From: Myroides sp. 1354
GTDB taxonomy: Bacteria; Bacteroidota; Bacteroidia; Flavobacteriales; Flavobacteriaceae
DNA length: 64,000 nucleotides
Direction of reading: 5' to 3'
Assembly (NCBI RefSeq): GCF_030324495.1
Contig: NZ_JACAGN010000007.1
Location: forward strand, 142,761 to 206,760
Within the stretch, counting starts at the first letter, position 1; every line of letters begins with the position of its first letter. The position numbers and the translations under genes are program-made. Positions 26,088 through 34,141 of the stretch are shown here, one piece after another. Below the pieces are notes generated by a model. The model did not search any database. It saw only the letters and a list, made by a program, of their open reading frames with translations, and had not been told where the DNA came from.

Positions 26088-27014
26088 ATGAATGAACAAA
26101 AACAACTCTCAGAAGTAATCAATCTATGGAAAATAGACAAAAAGCAGTATGTAAAAAAGTCAAGTTTCTCTGCATATACGCTATTAATAGAAAACCATCT
26201 ACTGCCTATTTTCGGGGATAAATGTGCCGTTGAAGAAGTGGATGTACAAAATTTTGTTTTCCAAAAATTGGCAGCAGGATTAAGTCATAAAACAATTAAA
26301 GATATTTTAATTGTTTTGAAAATGGTTCTCAAATTCGGAGCAAAAAACAAATGGTTGGACTATACTCCATTTGATATTCAGTTTCCTACTGAGCGTGAAA
26401 AGCATAATATCGAAGTGCTTACCAAAACTGACCAGAAAAAAATTATGAACTATATACAAGAGCATTTTACATTTAGAAATTTAGGTATTTACATATGTCT
26501 GAGTGCTGGTATGCGCATCGGAGAACTATGTGCTTTAACTTGGGAAGATATCGATACAGACAATGGAGTAATCAGCGTTAATCGTACAATTCAACGTATA
26601 TATGTTATAGAAGATGGGAATAGAAGAACAGAACTCATTCTTGATACACCTAAAACAAAAAATTCTATTCGTGAGATTCCAATAAGTAAGGATTTATTAC
26701 GAATACTCAAACCATTTAAAAAGATAGTTAATCCCTCGTTCTTTGTATTGACAAACGATGCCAAACCCACGGAGCCAAGAACCTATAGAAGCTATTACAA
26801 GAACTTAATGAAGGAATTAAAAATGCCTGAACTTAAATTTCACGGGTTACGACACAGCTTCGCTACCCGATGTATTGAAAGTAATTGTGATTACAAAACA
26901 GTTAGTGTTTTATTGGGGCACTCAAATATAAGTACAACATTAAATTTATATGTTCATCCAAATATGGAACAAAAGAAGAAAGCCATTGAACAAATGTTTA
27001 AAGCTTTGAGGTAA
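26088..27014 (+). CDS. Tyrosine recombinase, probable hsdS invertase
   Basis: The 308-residue XerD-like recombinase has an N-terminal SAM-like domain and all catalytic residues: Arg I in LSAGMRIGELCALTWEDI, H-x-x-R in HGLRHSFATRC, His in LLGHSNISTTLNLY and the nucleophilic Tyr. It lies between the hsdS cassettes and hsdR, 17 nt from the open frame of cassette D. This arrangement is known from phase-variable type I RM loci, for example pneumococcal CreX/PsrA. Unlike the element integrase at 8,738 it has Arg I, so it is probably dedicated to shuffling hsdS. Confidence 0.85.
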   Translation: MNEQKQLSEVINLWKIDKKQYVKKSSFSAYTLLIENHLLPIFGDKCAVEEVDVQNFVFQKLAAGLSHKTIKDILIVLKMVLKFGAKNKWLDYTPFDIQFPTEREKHNIEVLTKTDQKKIMNYIQEHFTFRNLGIYICLSAGMRIGELCALTWEDIDTDNGVISVNRTIQRIYVIEDGNRRTELILDTPKTKNSIREIPISKDLLRILKPFKKIVNPSFFVLTNDAKPTEPRTYRSYYKNLMKELKMPELKFHGLRHSFATRCIESNCDYKTVSVLLGHSNISTTLNLYVHPNMEQKKKAIEQMFKALR

Positions 27015-27118
27015 GTTTATATTATGAATTAGGAGGTACTAATGAATTGAGATCACTTTATTTTGTTAAATTTGTGTAGATAAAAAAAAACACGGTTAAC
27101 TCCTAATTCATAATTATT

Positions 27119-29992
27119 TTGAGCAAACAGTCTGAGCAAATTTTAGAAGAACAACTCCTTATCCAATTACAAAAATTGGGATATAAATATATTACTATAG
27201 CTGATGAAAAATCTTTGTTGGCAAACCTTAAAACGCAATTAGAAAAGCACAATCATATACAATTTAGCGAGAGTGAATTTGAAAAAGTATTAAACATTCT
27301 CAATAAGGGATCTGTCTTTGAAAAAGCCAAGGTATTAAGAGAAAAGAAGCATCATATCATTAGAGATAATGGTGATAATCTATATTTTGAATTTCTTAAT
27401 GTGGAACAGTGGTGTCAAAATGAATATCAGGTAACCAATCAGATTACACAGGAAGGAAAATATCAAAATCGCTATGATGTTACACTGTTGATAAACGGTT
27501 TGCCATTAGTACAAATTGAGTTAAAGCGAAGAGGTTTGGAAATGAAGGAAGCATTCAACCAAATCAACCGCTATCAAAAACATAGTTTCGGAGCAGGCAA
27601 AGGCTTGTTTCATTTTGTACAATTATTCGTTATCAGTAACGGCGTAAATACCAAATATTTCAGCAATTTCGGAACACACAAGCAGGAATATCTTCAGACT
27701 TTTCACTGGACAGACGAACAGAATAATCCACTCAACAACATACTGAATGGTTTTACGGATACTTTTTTAGAACCTTGTCATATCAGTAAAATGATCTGCA
27801 AATACATTGTGCTGAATGAAACCGCAAAGGCTTTAATGGTGCTTCGACCGTATCAGTACTATGCAGTAGAAAATATAATCAAAAAGGTAAAAGAAAATGA
27901 AATCCTGAACGGTTATAATATTGAAAAAAACGGATATATTTGGCATACAACAGGAAGTGGTAAAACTTTAACTAGTTTTAAAGCTAGTCAGATTTTATCT
28001 AATATTCCAGCCATTAAAAAGGTGGTTTTTGTGGTGGATAGGAAAGATTTAGATTATCAAACCAATCAGGAATATGATAATTTCAGTAAAGGTTCTGTTA
28101 GTTCTGCTACTAATACAGATGATTTAGTTCGAAAATTTAATGATCCGAATGTTCGAATAATTGTTACAACTATTCAGAAACTGAATAATGCGATTTCAAT
28201 CAGAAATTTAGGTAAAATGAAAGCTATTCAGAATGAAAGAATGGTCTTTATTTTTGATGAATGTCACCGCTCGCAATTTGGTGATACGCATAAAAACATA
28301 GTAAATTATTTCACTAACATTCAGTTGTTTGGTTTTACAGGCACACCAATTTTAGAAAAGAATTCTGACGGAATGAAAACCACAGCAAGTCTTTTTGGAA
28401 AGTGTCTGCATAAATATGTAATTACTGATGCCATACGTGACGAAAATGTGTTAAAATTTTCGGTTGAATACATTCAGACCTTTAAGCAAAAAGAACATAT
28501 CATTGATTTAAAAGTGGAGCAAATCAACGAAACAGAAGTCTTTGAAGCCCCTCAACGTAAAGAAGCAATCGTAGATTATATCATTCAGCATCATGATCGG
28601 AAAACACAAAACAAGAAATTTTGTGCGATGATGTGTGTACAAGATATTGATTCGGTTATTCAATACTATGAAATTTTTAAACGTAAAAAATTAAATGGGG
28701 AGCATAATCTTAAAATAACAACTATTTTCAGTTTTGCTCAGAATGAAGAAGAAATGGAAGAACAAGTAGCTGCTCAAATCAATATGGCTGCTGAACCTCA
28801 AACTGAATACGGATATAAACCACACCGTAGAGAGTTATTGGAAAATTATGTTGAAGATTTTAATGAGATGTTTGGTGAAAAGCAAAATATCAAAGACAAC
28901 GAAGGATATTACAATTATTACAATGCCGTAGCTAAAAAATCGAAACACCCAAAACACGAAGCGGATATTCTTTTGGTAGCAAATATGTTTTTAACAGGAT
29001 TTGATAGTAAAAATCTAAACACCTTATATGTTGATAAAAACCTTCAATACCATGGATTAATCCAAGCATTTAGCCGAACCAACCGTATATTGGATAAGAA
29101 CAAAACGCAAGGAAATATTGTTTGTTTCAGAAATTTAAAAGATAAAACAGACGAAGCGATTGCTTTGTTCAGTAATAAAGAAGCGATTGATGAAATTATA
29201 GTTGAACCTTATGAGATTTATGTCGATAAATTTAATGAAGCCACACAAAAACTATTAGAAATCGTTCCAGAAATTGCATCTGTTGATGGATTATATTCAG
29301 AAGAAGATAAATTACAGTTTATCTTAGCTTTTCGTGCTTTGATGCGTCTACACAAGAAGATGAGCCATTATACCGAATTTACTTGGGATGATTTGCAGAT
29401 CGAAGAGCAACTATTTGCAGATTACACGAGTAAGTATTTGGATCTAAAAGATAAATTAGGAACAGAACCATCGCCCGAAAAAACATCTATCCTCAACGAT
29501 ATTGATTTTGAATTGGAATTGATAAGACGCGATACAATTAATGTAACATATATCATTCAATTGTTGGTCAAATTCAAATCCAAACACAGCGGGAAAGATA
29601 AAGAAAGCATTGAAAAAGAGATTACCAACTTATTGAACACCGAGGTTTCATTACGAAGTAAAAGAGAATTAATTGATAAATTTATTCAAGAGAGCTTACC
29701 AAATATTGAAGATACAGATACTATTCCTGAAGAGTTTGAAAAATTCTGGAATGTAGAGCAAGAAAAGGCACTCGAAGAGTTGATAGATACAGAGAACTTA
29801 CACCACGACAAAACGGAAAAGCTTATCGAAAACTATCTTTTCTCAGAAAGAGAACCATTAAGAGATGAACTTTTAAGTCTAAGAAAAGATGGAAAACCTA
29901 GCGTTTTGAAATTCAAAGAAACAGGAGATCGTATTTTGAATAAAATTTTAGATTTTGTAGACACTTTTGTTAACGGAATGTCTGGTAATTAA
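27119..29992 (+). CDS. hsdR: Type I RM system, restriction/translocase subunit
   Basis: The 957-residue HsdR carries an N-terminal PD-(D/E)xK nuclease (RYDVTLLINGLPLVQIELKRRG at about 120-141) and a superfamily 2 helicase motor. The motor has Walker A HTTGSGKTLTSFKA (about 277-290), DECHRSQFG (about 378) and FTGTP, plus FLTGFDSKNLNTLYVDKNL and QAFSRTNR. The likely start is TTG at 27,119; no ATG is close. It is separated from hsdM and hsdS by the cassettes and the recombinase, so it probably has its own promoter, and it stays outside the inverting block. Confidence 0.95.
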   Translation: MSKQSEQILEEQLLIQLQKLGYKYITIADEKSLLANLKTQLEKHNHIQFSESEFEKVLNILNKGSVFEKAKVLREKKHHIIRDNGDNLYFEFLNVEQWCQNEYQVTNQITQEGKYQNRYDVTLLINGLPLVQIELKRRGLEMKEAFNQINRYQKHSFGAGKGLFHFVQLFVISNGVNTKYFSNFGTHKQEYLQTFHWTDEQNNPLNNILNGFTDTFLEPCHISKMICKYIVLNETAKALMVLRPYQYYAVENIIKKVKENEILNGYNIEKNGYIWHTTGSGKTLTSFKASQILSNIPAIKKVVFVVDRKDLDYQTNQEYDNFSKGSVSSATNTDDLVRKFNDPNVRIIVTTIQKLNNAISIRNLGKMKAIQNERMVFIFDECHRSQFGDTHKNIVNYFTNIQLFGFTGTPILEKNSDGMKTTASLFGKCLHKYVITDAIRDENVLKFSVEYIQTFKQKEHIIDLKVEQINETEVFEAPQRKEAIVDYIIQHHDRKTQNKKFCAMMCVQDIDSVIQYYEIFKRKKLNGEHNLKITTIFSFAQNEEEMEEQVAAQINMAAEPQTEYGYKPHRRELLENYVEDFNEMFGEKQNIKDNEGYYNYYNAVAKKSKHPKHEADILLVANMFLTGFDSKNLNTLYVDKNLQYHGLIQAFSRTNRILDKNKTQGNIVCFRNLKDKTDEAIALFSNKEAIDEIIVEPYEIYVDKFNEATQKLLEIVPEIASVDGLYSEEDKLQFILAFRALMRLHKKMSHYTEFTWDDLQIEEQLFADYTSKYLDLKDKLGTEPSPEKTSILNDIDFELELIRRDTINVTYIIQLLVKFKSKHSGKDKESIEKEITNLLNTEVSLRSKRELIDKFIQESLPNIEDTDTIPEEFEKFWNVEQEKALEELIDTENLHHDKTEKLIENYLFSEREPLRDELLSLRKDGKPSVLKFKETGDRILNKILDFVDTFVNGMSGN

Positions 29993-30039
29993 TGTGTTAT
30001 ATATGTTTTGTGAAAATAAAAAATATTTAAGAGTGATAA

Positions 30040-30079
30040 TTAAAGGATAGATAAATTGAAGCCTATCCTTTAATTTTTT
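30040..30079 (+). terminator. Terminator after hsdR
   Basis: Exact 11-bp arms TTAAAGGATAG / CTATCCTTTAA, then TTTTTTC. It lies 48 nt after the hsdR stop. Confidence 0.85.
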
Positions 30080-30129
30080 CGTATATTTGCTATGAGCTAA
30101 CGGAAACACGTTGAAAAACAAAGCAATAA

Positions 30130-30155
30130 GCACCGTTACCAAATCGTTACCTGAC
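30130..30155. repeat. Paired GTTAC boxes, candidate right end of the element
   Basis: GTTACCAAATCGTTACCT at 30,135-30,152 has two GTTAC boxes 11 bp apart. It matches GTTACTAAAACGTTACTT at 8,610-8,627 in 15 of 18 positions, same orientation. Confidence 0.4.
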
Positions 30156-30268
30156 TTCCTTGATTATCTCTATAAAAGCCTTGTGTTCAACCGATACAGC
30201 TTTTTTCTGAAAACTTTAAAATAAAAAAGCCAATTCATATAAAAAGCGAAACGATAAAACAACTGGAT

Positions 30269-30436
30269 TTATCCTTCATTTCGAAGCCGGTACTTTTTAA
30301 TGAGAAAATACACTCCACTTAAAATCAAAAGTGCATAACAAACCAAATCAGCATGTCCATAGCTGAAAAAATCAAACAAATTCAATACAAGTCCCATTGT
30401 GGTTAATAGAACTAATCCTTTAACTAACTTATCCAT
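30269..30436 (-). CDS. Small two-helix membrane protein
   Basis: A 55-residue ORF, too short for routine calling: MDKLVKGLVLLTTMGLVLNL, FDFFSYGHADLVCYALLILS, GVYFLIKKYRLRNEG. Two hydrophobic helices flank a short loop, and the ends are basic. Codon use is protein-like. A 14-bp perfect palindrome lies 49 nt upstream. No family recognised. It is just outside the mobile element, alone on its strand. Confidence 0.6.
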   Translation of the reverse strand: MDKLVKGLVLLTTMGLVLNLFDFFSYGHADLVCYALLILSGVYFLIKKYRLRNEG

Positions 30437-30905
30437 GTTTACAAAATTTGAAATAACTTCCCCTTTACCTGAAATAATTTCTATCCTAGTATACTAGGTC
30501 CATTTCTTCTGCTTCTAACTAAAAAGCATTGAACTAATTTCCTCTAATACAACAAAAAACATTCCACTTTTTTTAATCTTTCCACCATCTAACCTTTTCA
30601 TTCTTATGTTTTTAAAAACTTTAAGGCAATTATTGCATACTTAATCCAAAGTATATCAGAAAAAAATTAATATTAATTCAGAAAAATACACAAAATGAAA
30701 TCTTTTCACCCTATTACTTAAAATAATCCAGTCAGTAAAAAATATTCTACTTCTATGCTATTTTCTATATTTAGTTCATAAAGACTTCCTTTTTTCTTTT
30801 CTAAGATCAAACCAGGGCATTTTACTGTATACCAGTTAATTTCCGTTTAGCATTCATATCTTTATTTGATTTTTGTAATTTTGCATACACTCAAGATAAA
30901 ACACT
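30437..30905. other. Intergenic region between the small membrane protein and the AraC regulator
   Basis: About 470 A/T-rich bases with no gene seen. It holds the palindrome at 30,485-30,498 and, near its right end, TAATTTTG (30,876-30,883), a -7-like box just ahead of the AraC gene but with no TTG at the right distance. Confidence 0.5.
30485..30498. promoter_or_regulatory. CCTAGTATACTAGG palindrome, possible operator
   Basis: Perfect 14-bp dyad in the promoter region of the small membrane protein gene; the binding protein is unknown. Confidence 0.35.
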
Positions 30906-31829
30906 ATGAGCAAAGATTTAGAAACCATAGCCGATTATTACAAAGAGCGATCATCATCTTCTCTTTCGCGTAACTATGCCTTTAGCATCAATGAATATAA
31001 AACGGGTACTTCGCATTTTAATATTAATATGCGCAAATATTGCAGTTTTACAACACCTTATAATCGCCGTGATTTCTATAAAGTTGGATTAATCATCGGC
31101 CGTGGAGAATTGCATTATGGCTCACATTCCATCACCATTGATCGACCTGCTCTATTTTTACCTTGTCCAACAACACCGTATTCTTGGACCTGTATTGAGA
31201 AACAACAAGAAGGGTATTTTTGCTTGTTCAACCATGAGTTTTTTACAGAAAACAGAAGTTTAGAATCCTTTAAAAAAACGTCTTTATTCAAAGAATGGGG
31301 CAAACCTTTAATCTTTTTAACTCCTGCTCAATTAGAGATTGCTCATTTGTATTTTCAACAAATGTACACCATGGCCCAGTCGAACTACCCTTTAAAATAT
31401 GAGGTTATTCGCAATTTATTGGCTTTATTATTACATCAGGCGCTTCAATTAAAAGTAGAAGATATCGCCCTAGAGGAACAAAGTGCATCAATGCGACTAT
31501 TTCGCCTTTTTGACCAGTTATTAAACAAACAGTTTCCTTTGGATTCTCCCGCTTATCCTCTTGCTTTGAGACGTCCTATTGACTATGCCAATAAACTCAA
31601 TGTGCATGTCAACCACTTAAATTCCTCCATCAAATCTGCAACGGGAAAAACAACCTCCCAGCATATTACAGATCGCATTTTACTAGAAGCTAAAAACTTG
31701 TTGATGAACACCGATTGGGATATTGCACAAGTGGGTTATACCCTAGGCTTTGATCAACCTTCTCATTTTACTCATTTCTTTAAAAAACACATGGAACAAA
31801 CTCCTTTACAGTTTAGAAATCAAAATTAA
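30906..31829 (+). CDS. AraC-family transcriptional regulator
   Basis: The 307-residue protein has an N-terminal cupin-like sensor region (residues 1-170) and a C-terminal double HTH: the first helix pair near ANKLNVHVNHLNSSIKSATGKTTSQHI and the second in LLMNTDWDIAQVGYTLGFDQPSHFTHFFKKHMEQTPLQFR, typical of AraC proteins. The MFS transporter gene follows on the same strand after ~95 nt and may be its target. The inducer is unknown. Confidence 0.92.
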   Translation: MSKDLETIADYYKERSSSSLSRNYAFSINEYKTGTSHFNINMRKYCSFTTPYNRRDFYKVGLIIGRGELHYGSHSITIDRPALFLPCPTTPYSWTCIEKQQEGYFCLFNHEFFTENRSLESFKKTSLFKEWGKPLIFLTPAQLEIAHLYFQQMYTMAQSNYPLKYEVIRNLLALLLHQALQLKVEDIALEEQSASMRLFRLFDQLLNKQFPLDSPAYPLALRRPIDYANKLNVHVNHLNSSIKSATGKTTSQHITDRILLEAKNLLMNTDWDIAQVGYTLGFDQPSHFTHFFKKHMEQTPLQFRNQN

Positions 31830-31924
31830 AATTCTTTGATTTTTACAATTATACCTTTGTCTTTTTTAAGATAGCTCCTGGCTTGTTCTTTTACTTTTGT
31901 AGTCGTAAAACAACAATTCACTTT

Positions 31925-33121
31925 ATGCTTAGAGAAGCTACAAACCAAAGAAAAAAGCTAGCTACTATTCTCGCTTTTAGTTCAATTCCCTTATCTGGAT
32001 TTGTAACGGATATCTACCTACCTTCCTTTCCTTCTATGGCTAATGATTTAGCGATTACAGAAAAGGAAGTACAACTTACCCTCACGTGTTACTTACTGAG
32101 TTATGGTATTTCACAACTCTTTGTCGGCAGTATGCTAGATAGTATTGGTCGTTATAAGCCCCGTTTAATCGCCTTACTTTTTATCGCTTTATCCAGTACG
32201 TTAATCGCTTTCACCAATGATATTTTCTTGATTTGTCTGTTGCGCATTGTTCAAGGAATTGCAATTTCCATCTTAGTCGTTGCAACACGAGCCATTTTCA
32301 TGGATATATACGAAGAGAAACAACGCATCCATTACCTCAGCTACTTTACAGTAGTTTGGTCTTGTGGTCCGATTCTAGCGCCTTTCTTGGGGGGATACCT
32401 CGATGCGCTGTTTTCATGGCATGCCAATTTTTATTTTCTCTCTCTGTACGCTATAGTGCTCTTTATTCTAGACGTATTGATTAGTGGAGAAAGTATTCCA
32501 GAGAAAAAGAAATTCAACCTAAGTCAGACCCTACAAGTGTATCAAACGATGTTGAGCAACAAAAACTTTATTACAGGCATCTTTATCCTAGGAATGAGTT
32601 ATTCTATCGTTATGGTCTTTAATATTGCAGGTCCATTTTTAATTGAAAATACTTTTAACCAAAATTCAATTGTTATCGGATATTGTACTTTATTATTGGG
32701 ATTCTCTTGGATGTTAGGAGGAATTATTGGTAAAAAGAGAATGCACATTCCCTTTAAACAGCGCATTACCCGTCCTGTTTACATTCAATTGGGATTGATT
32801 CTTCTTCTCCTTGGAGCTAGTTATTACATAGAAAACTTATACCTTTTGATGATTGGTTTATTTTTAGTACACATTTGTTCAGGTACTATATTCAATAATT
32901 TTTTCACCTCAACAATGCTGTATTTTCCCAATAATTCAGGTACAGCAGGAGGATTAATGGGGGGATTAACCTATGTTATCACCTCACTGACTAGTTTTAT
33001 TATTTCATCGTCAGGAGCAATCGACACGCAATTTCAGTTGAGCACACGGTATACTACCTTGATTATCTGTCTTTTAATTTTGATTTTATACATGGTCCAA
33101 CTCAATAAAAAAACACAATAG
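31925..33121 (+). CDS. MFS drug-resistance transporter (Bcr/CflA-like)
   Basis: This inner-membrane proton-coupled exporter has about 398 residues and 12 predicted helices. The N-terminus (AFSSIPLSGFVTDIYLPSFPSMANDLAITEKEVQLTLTCYLLSYGISQLFVGSMLDSIGRYKPR) carries the motif around G-x-x-x-D-x-x-G-R typical of the DHA1/Bcr family. I chose the ATG at 31,925 because TACTTTTG at 31,892-31,899, a -7-like box, would place the transcript start after the longer frame's start. Regulation by the adjacent AraC protein is likely. Confidence 0.88.
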   Translation: MLREATNQRKKLATILAFSSIPLSGFVTDIYLPSFPSMANDLAITEKEVQLTLTCYLLSYGISQLFVGSMLDSIGRYKPRLIALLFIALSSTLIAFTNDIFLICLLRIVQGIAISILVVATRAIFMDIYEEKQRIHYLSYFTVVWSCGPILAPFLGGYLDALFSWHANFYFLSLYAIVLFILDVLISGESIPEKKKFNLSQTLQVYQTMLSNKNFITGIFILGMSYSIVMVFNIAGPFLIENTFNQNSIVIGYCTLLLGFSWMLGGIIGKKRMHIPFKQRITRPVYIQLGLILLLLGASYYIENLYLLMIGLFLVHICSGTIFNNFFTSTMLYFPNNSGTAGGLMGGLTYVITSLTSFIISSSGAIDTQFQLSTRYTTLIICLLILILYMVQLNKKTQ

Positions 33122-33159
33122 TCTGACGGAAAAAAGAAGTCATTTTCCGACGAAATATG

Positions 33160-33167
33160 TACCTTTG
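33160..33167 (+). promoter_or_regulatory. -7 box ahead of the DMT transporter
   Basis: TACCTTTG matches TAnnTTTG, but no TTG lies at the usual -33 distance. The transcript would begin directly at or inside the hairpin that follows. Confidence 0.4.
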
Positions 33168-33170
33168 CCG

Positions 33171-33203
33171 CCGCTTCCCTTTATTTGAGGAAAGCGGTTT
33201 TTT
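33171..33203 (+). terminator. Hairpin with T-run between MFS and DMT genes
   Basis: CCGCTTCC pairs with GGAAAGCGG (one bulge), followed by TTTTTT. It can be the MFS terminator, or a leader attenuator for the DMT gene, because a -7-like box lies just in front of it. Confidence 0.65.
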
Positions 33204-33220
33204 CGTCTAAATAATTCGTA

Positions 33221-34141
33221 TTGCCTATTATGGGACTCAATAATAAGTTTCTAGGTTTTTCAGCAGCTATTTTTGCTGCAGCACTTTGGGGTGTATCAGG
33301 AGCATTTGCTCAGTTCTTGTTCAATGAGAAAAATTTCAATGCCGAATGGCTAGTTACCGTTCGCCTCCTCATATCAGGGAGCATTATGCTATCCTTAGGT
33401 ATCTTAAAAGGAGACAAAGATGTATGGCATATCTGGAAGAACAAAAAATACGCCTCCCAATTGGTTGTATTTAGCTTTTTGGGCATGCTATTAGTGCAAT
33501 ACTCTTATTTTATTACCATCTTTCACTCTAACGCAGCTACTGCAACCGTACTTCAATATATTGGTCCTGTTTTTATTGCTATTTATCTGGCGCTTCGCTT
33601 GAGAAAATGGCCAAAACCCATCGAAATACTAGCAATTGGCTTGGCTATGTTGGGTACGTTTTTACTCGTTACACACGGAGACATCAATAGTTTAACCATT
33701 ACCCCTACCGCTTTAGTATGGGGAATCATTTCCGCCATTGCCCTAGCCGCTTATACGATTTTACCTGTGCATTTATTGAAAGAGTATAGCCCCATCGTTA
33801 TTATTGGATGGAGTATGCTTATTGCAGGTACGGGAATGGCTATTGTCTACCCTCCTACGCACTTTCCTGGAATATGGGACATGGAAACCTTCTGGGCTGT
33901 TGCATTTATCATCCTATTTGGTACACTAATTTCGTTTTATATCTTCTTAGATGCTATCAATAATATTGGTCCTCAACGCGCAAGTTTACTCGCCTGTGCA
34001 GAACCTTTATCCGCAACTTTAATCGCCGTTTTTTACTTTGGGGTACAGTTTGAATTCCTCGATTGGTTAGGAAGTAGTTGTATTATTTTCACCATTCTAT
34101 TATTGACCAAAATAAAGAAGAAAGAAATTCCAGAAAATTAA
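33221..34141 (+). CDS. EamA/DMT-family inner-membrane transporter
   Basis: The 306-residue protein has ten hydrophobic helices in two EamA repeats (first: FLGFSAAIFAAALWGVSGAFAQFLF; second from about residue 155, ALVWGIISAIALAAYTILPVHLLKEYSP). The family exports amino acids or other metabolites; the substrate is not readable. ATG codons at 33,221 and 33,230 are both possible. Its 3' end overlaps the converging flippase gene by 4 nt. Confidence 0.85.
   Translation: MPIMGLNNKFLGFSAAIFAAALWGVSGAFAQFLFNEKNFNAEWLVTVRLLISGSIMLSLGILKGDKDVWHIWKNKKYASQLVVFSFLGMLLVQYSYFITIFHSNAATATVLQYIGPVFIAIYLALRLRKWPKPIEILAIGLAMLGTFLLVTHGDINSLTITPTALVWGIISAIALAAYTILPVHLLKEYSPIVIIGWSMLIAGTGMAIVYPPTHFPGIWDMETFWAVAFIILFGTLISFYIFLDAINNIGPQRASLLACAEPLSATLIAVFYFGVQFEFLDWLGSSCIIFTILLLTKIKKKEIPEN

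Larger units (their letters stand above)
8600..30160. mobile_element. Integrated mobilizable element carrying McrBC, AbiEii and a type I RM system
   Basis: The region runs from an IntDOT-like integrase to just past hsdR. It contains excision/regulatory HTH_17 genes, a DUF3408 protein, an oriT candidate, MobA and MobB, all standard for Bacteroidota integrative elements. The cargo is defence genes. No TraG, VirB4-like or other transfer genes are present, so it is mobilizable rather than self-transmissible. Paired GTTAC boxes at 8,610-8,625 and 30,135-30,150 may mark its ends. I could not identify an exact direct-repeat att site, so the limits are approximate; the RM locus could also be a separate insertion. 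Confidence 0.65.
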
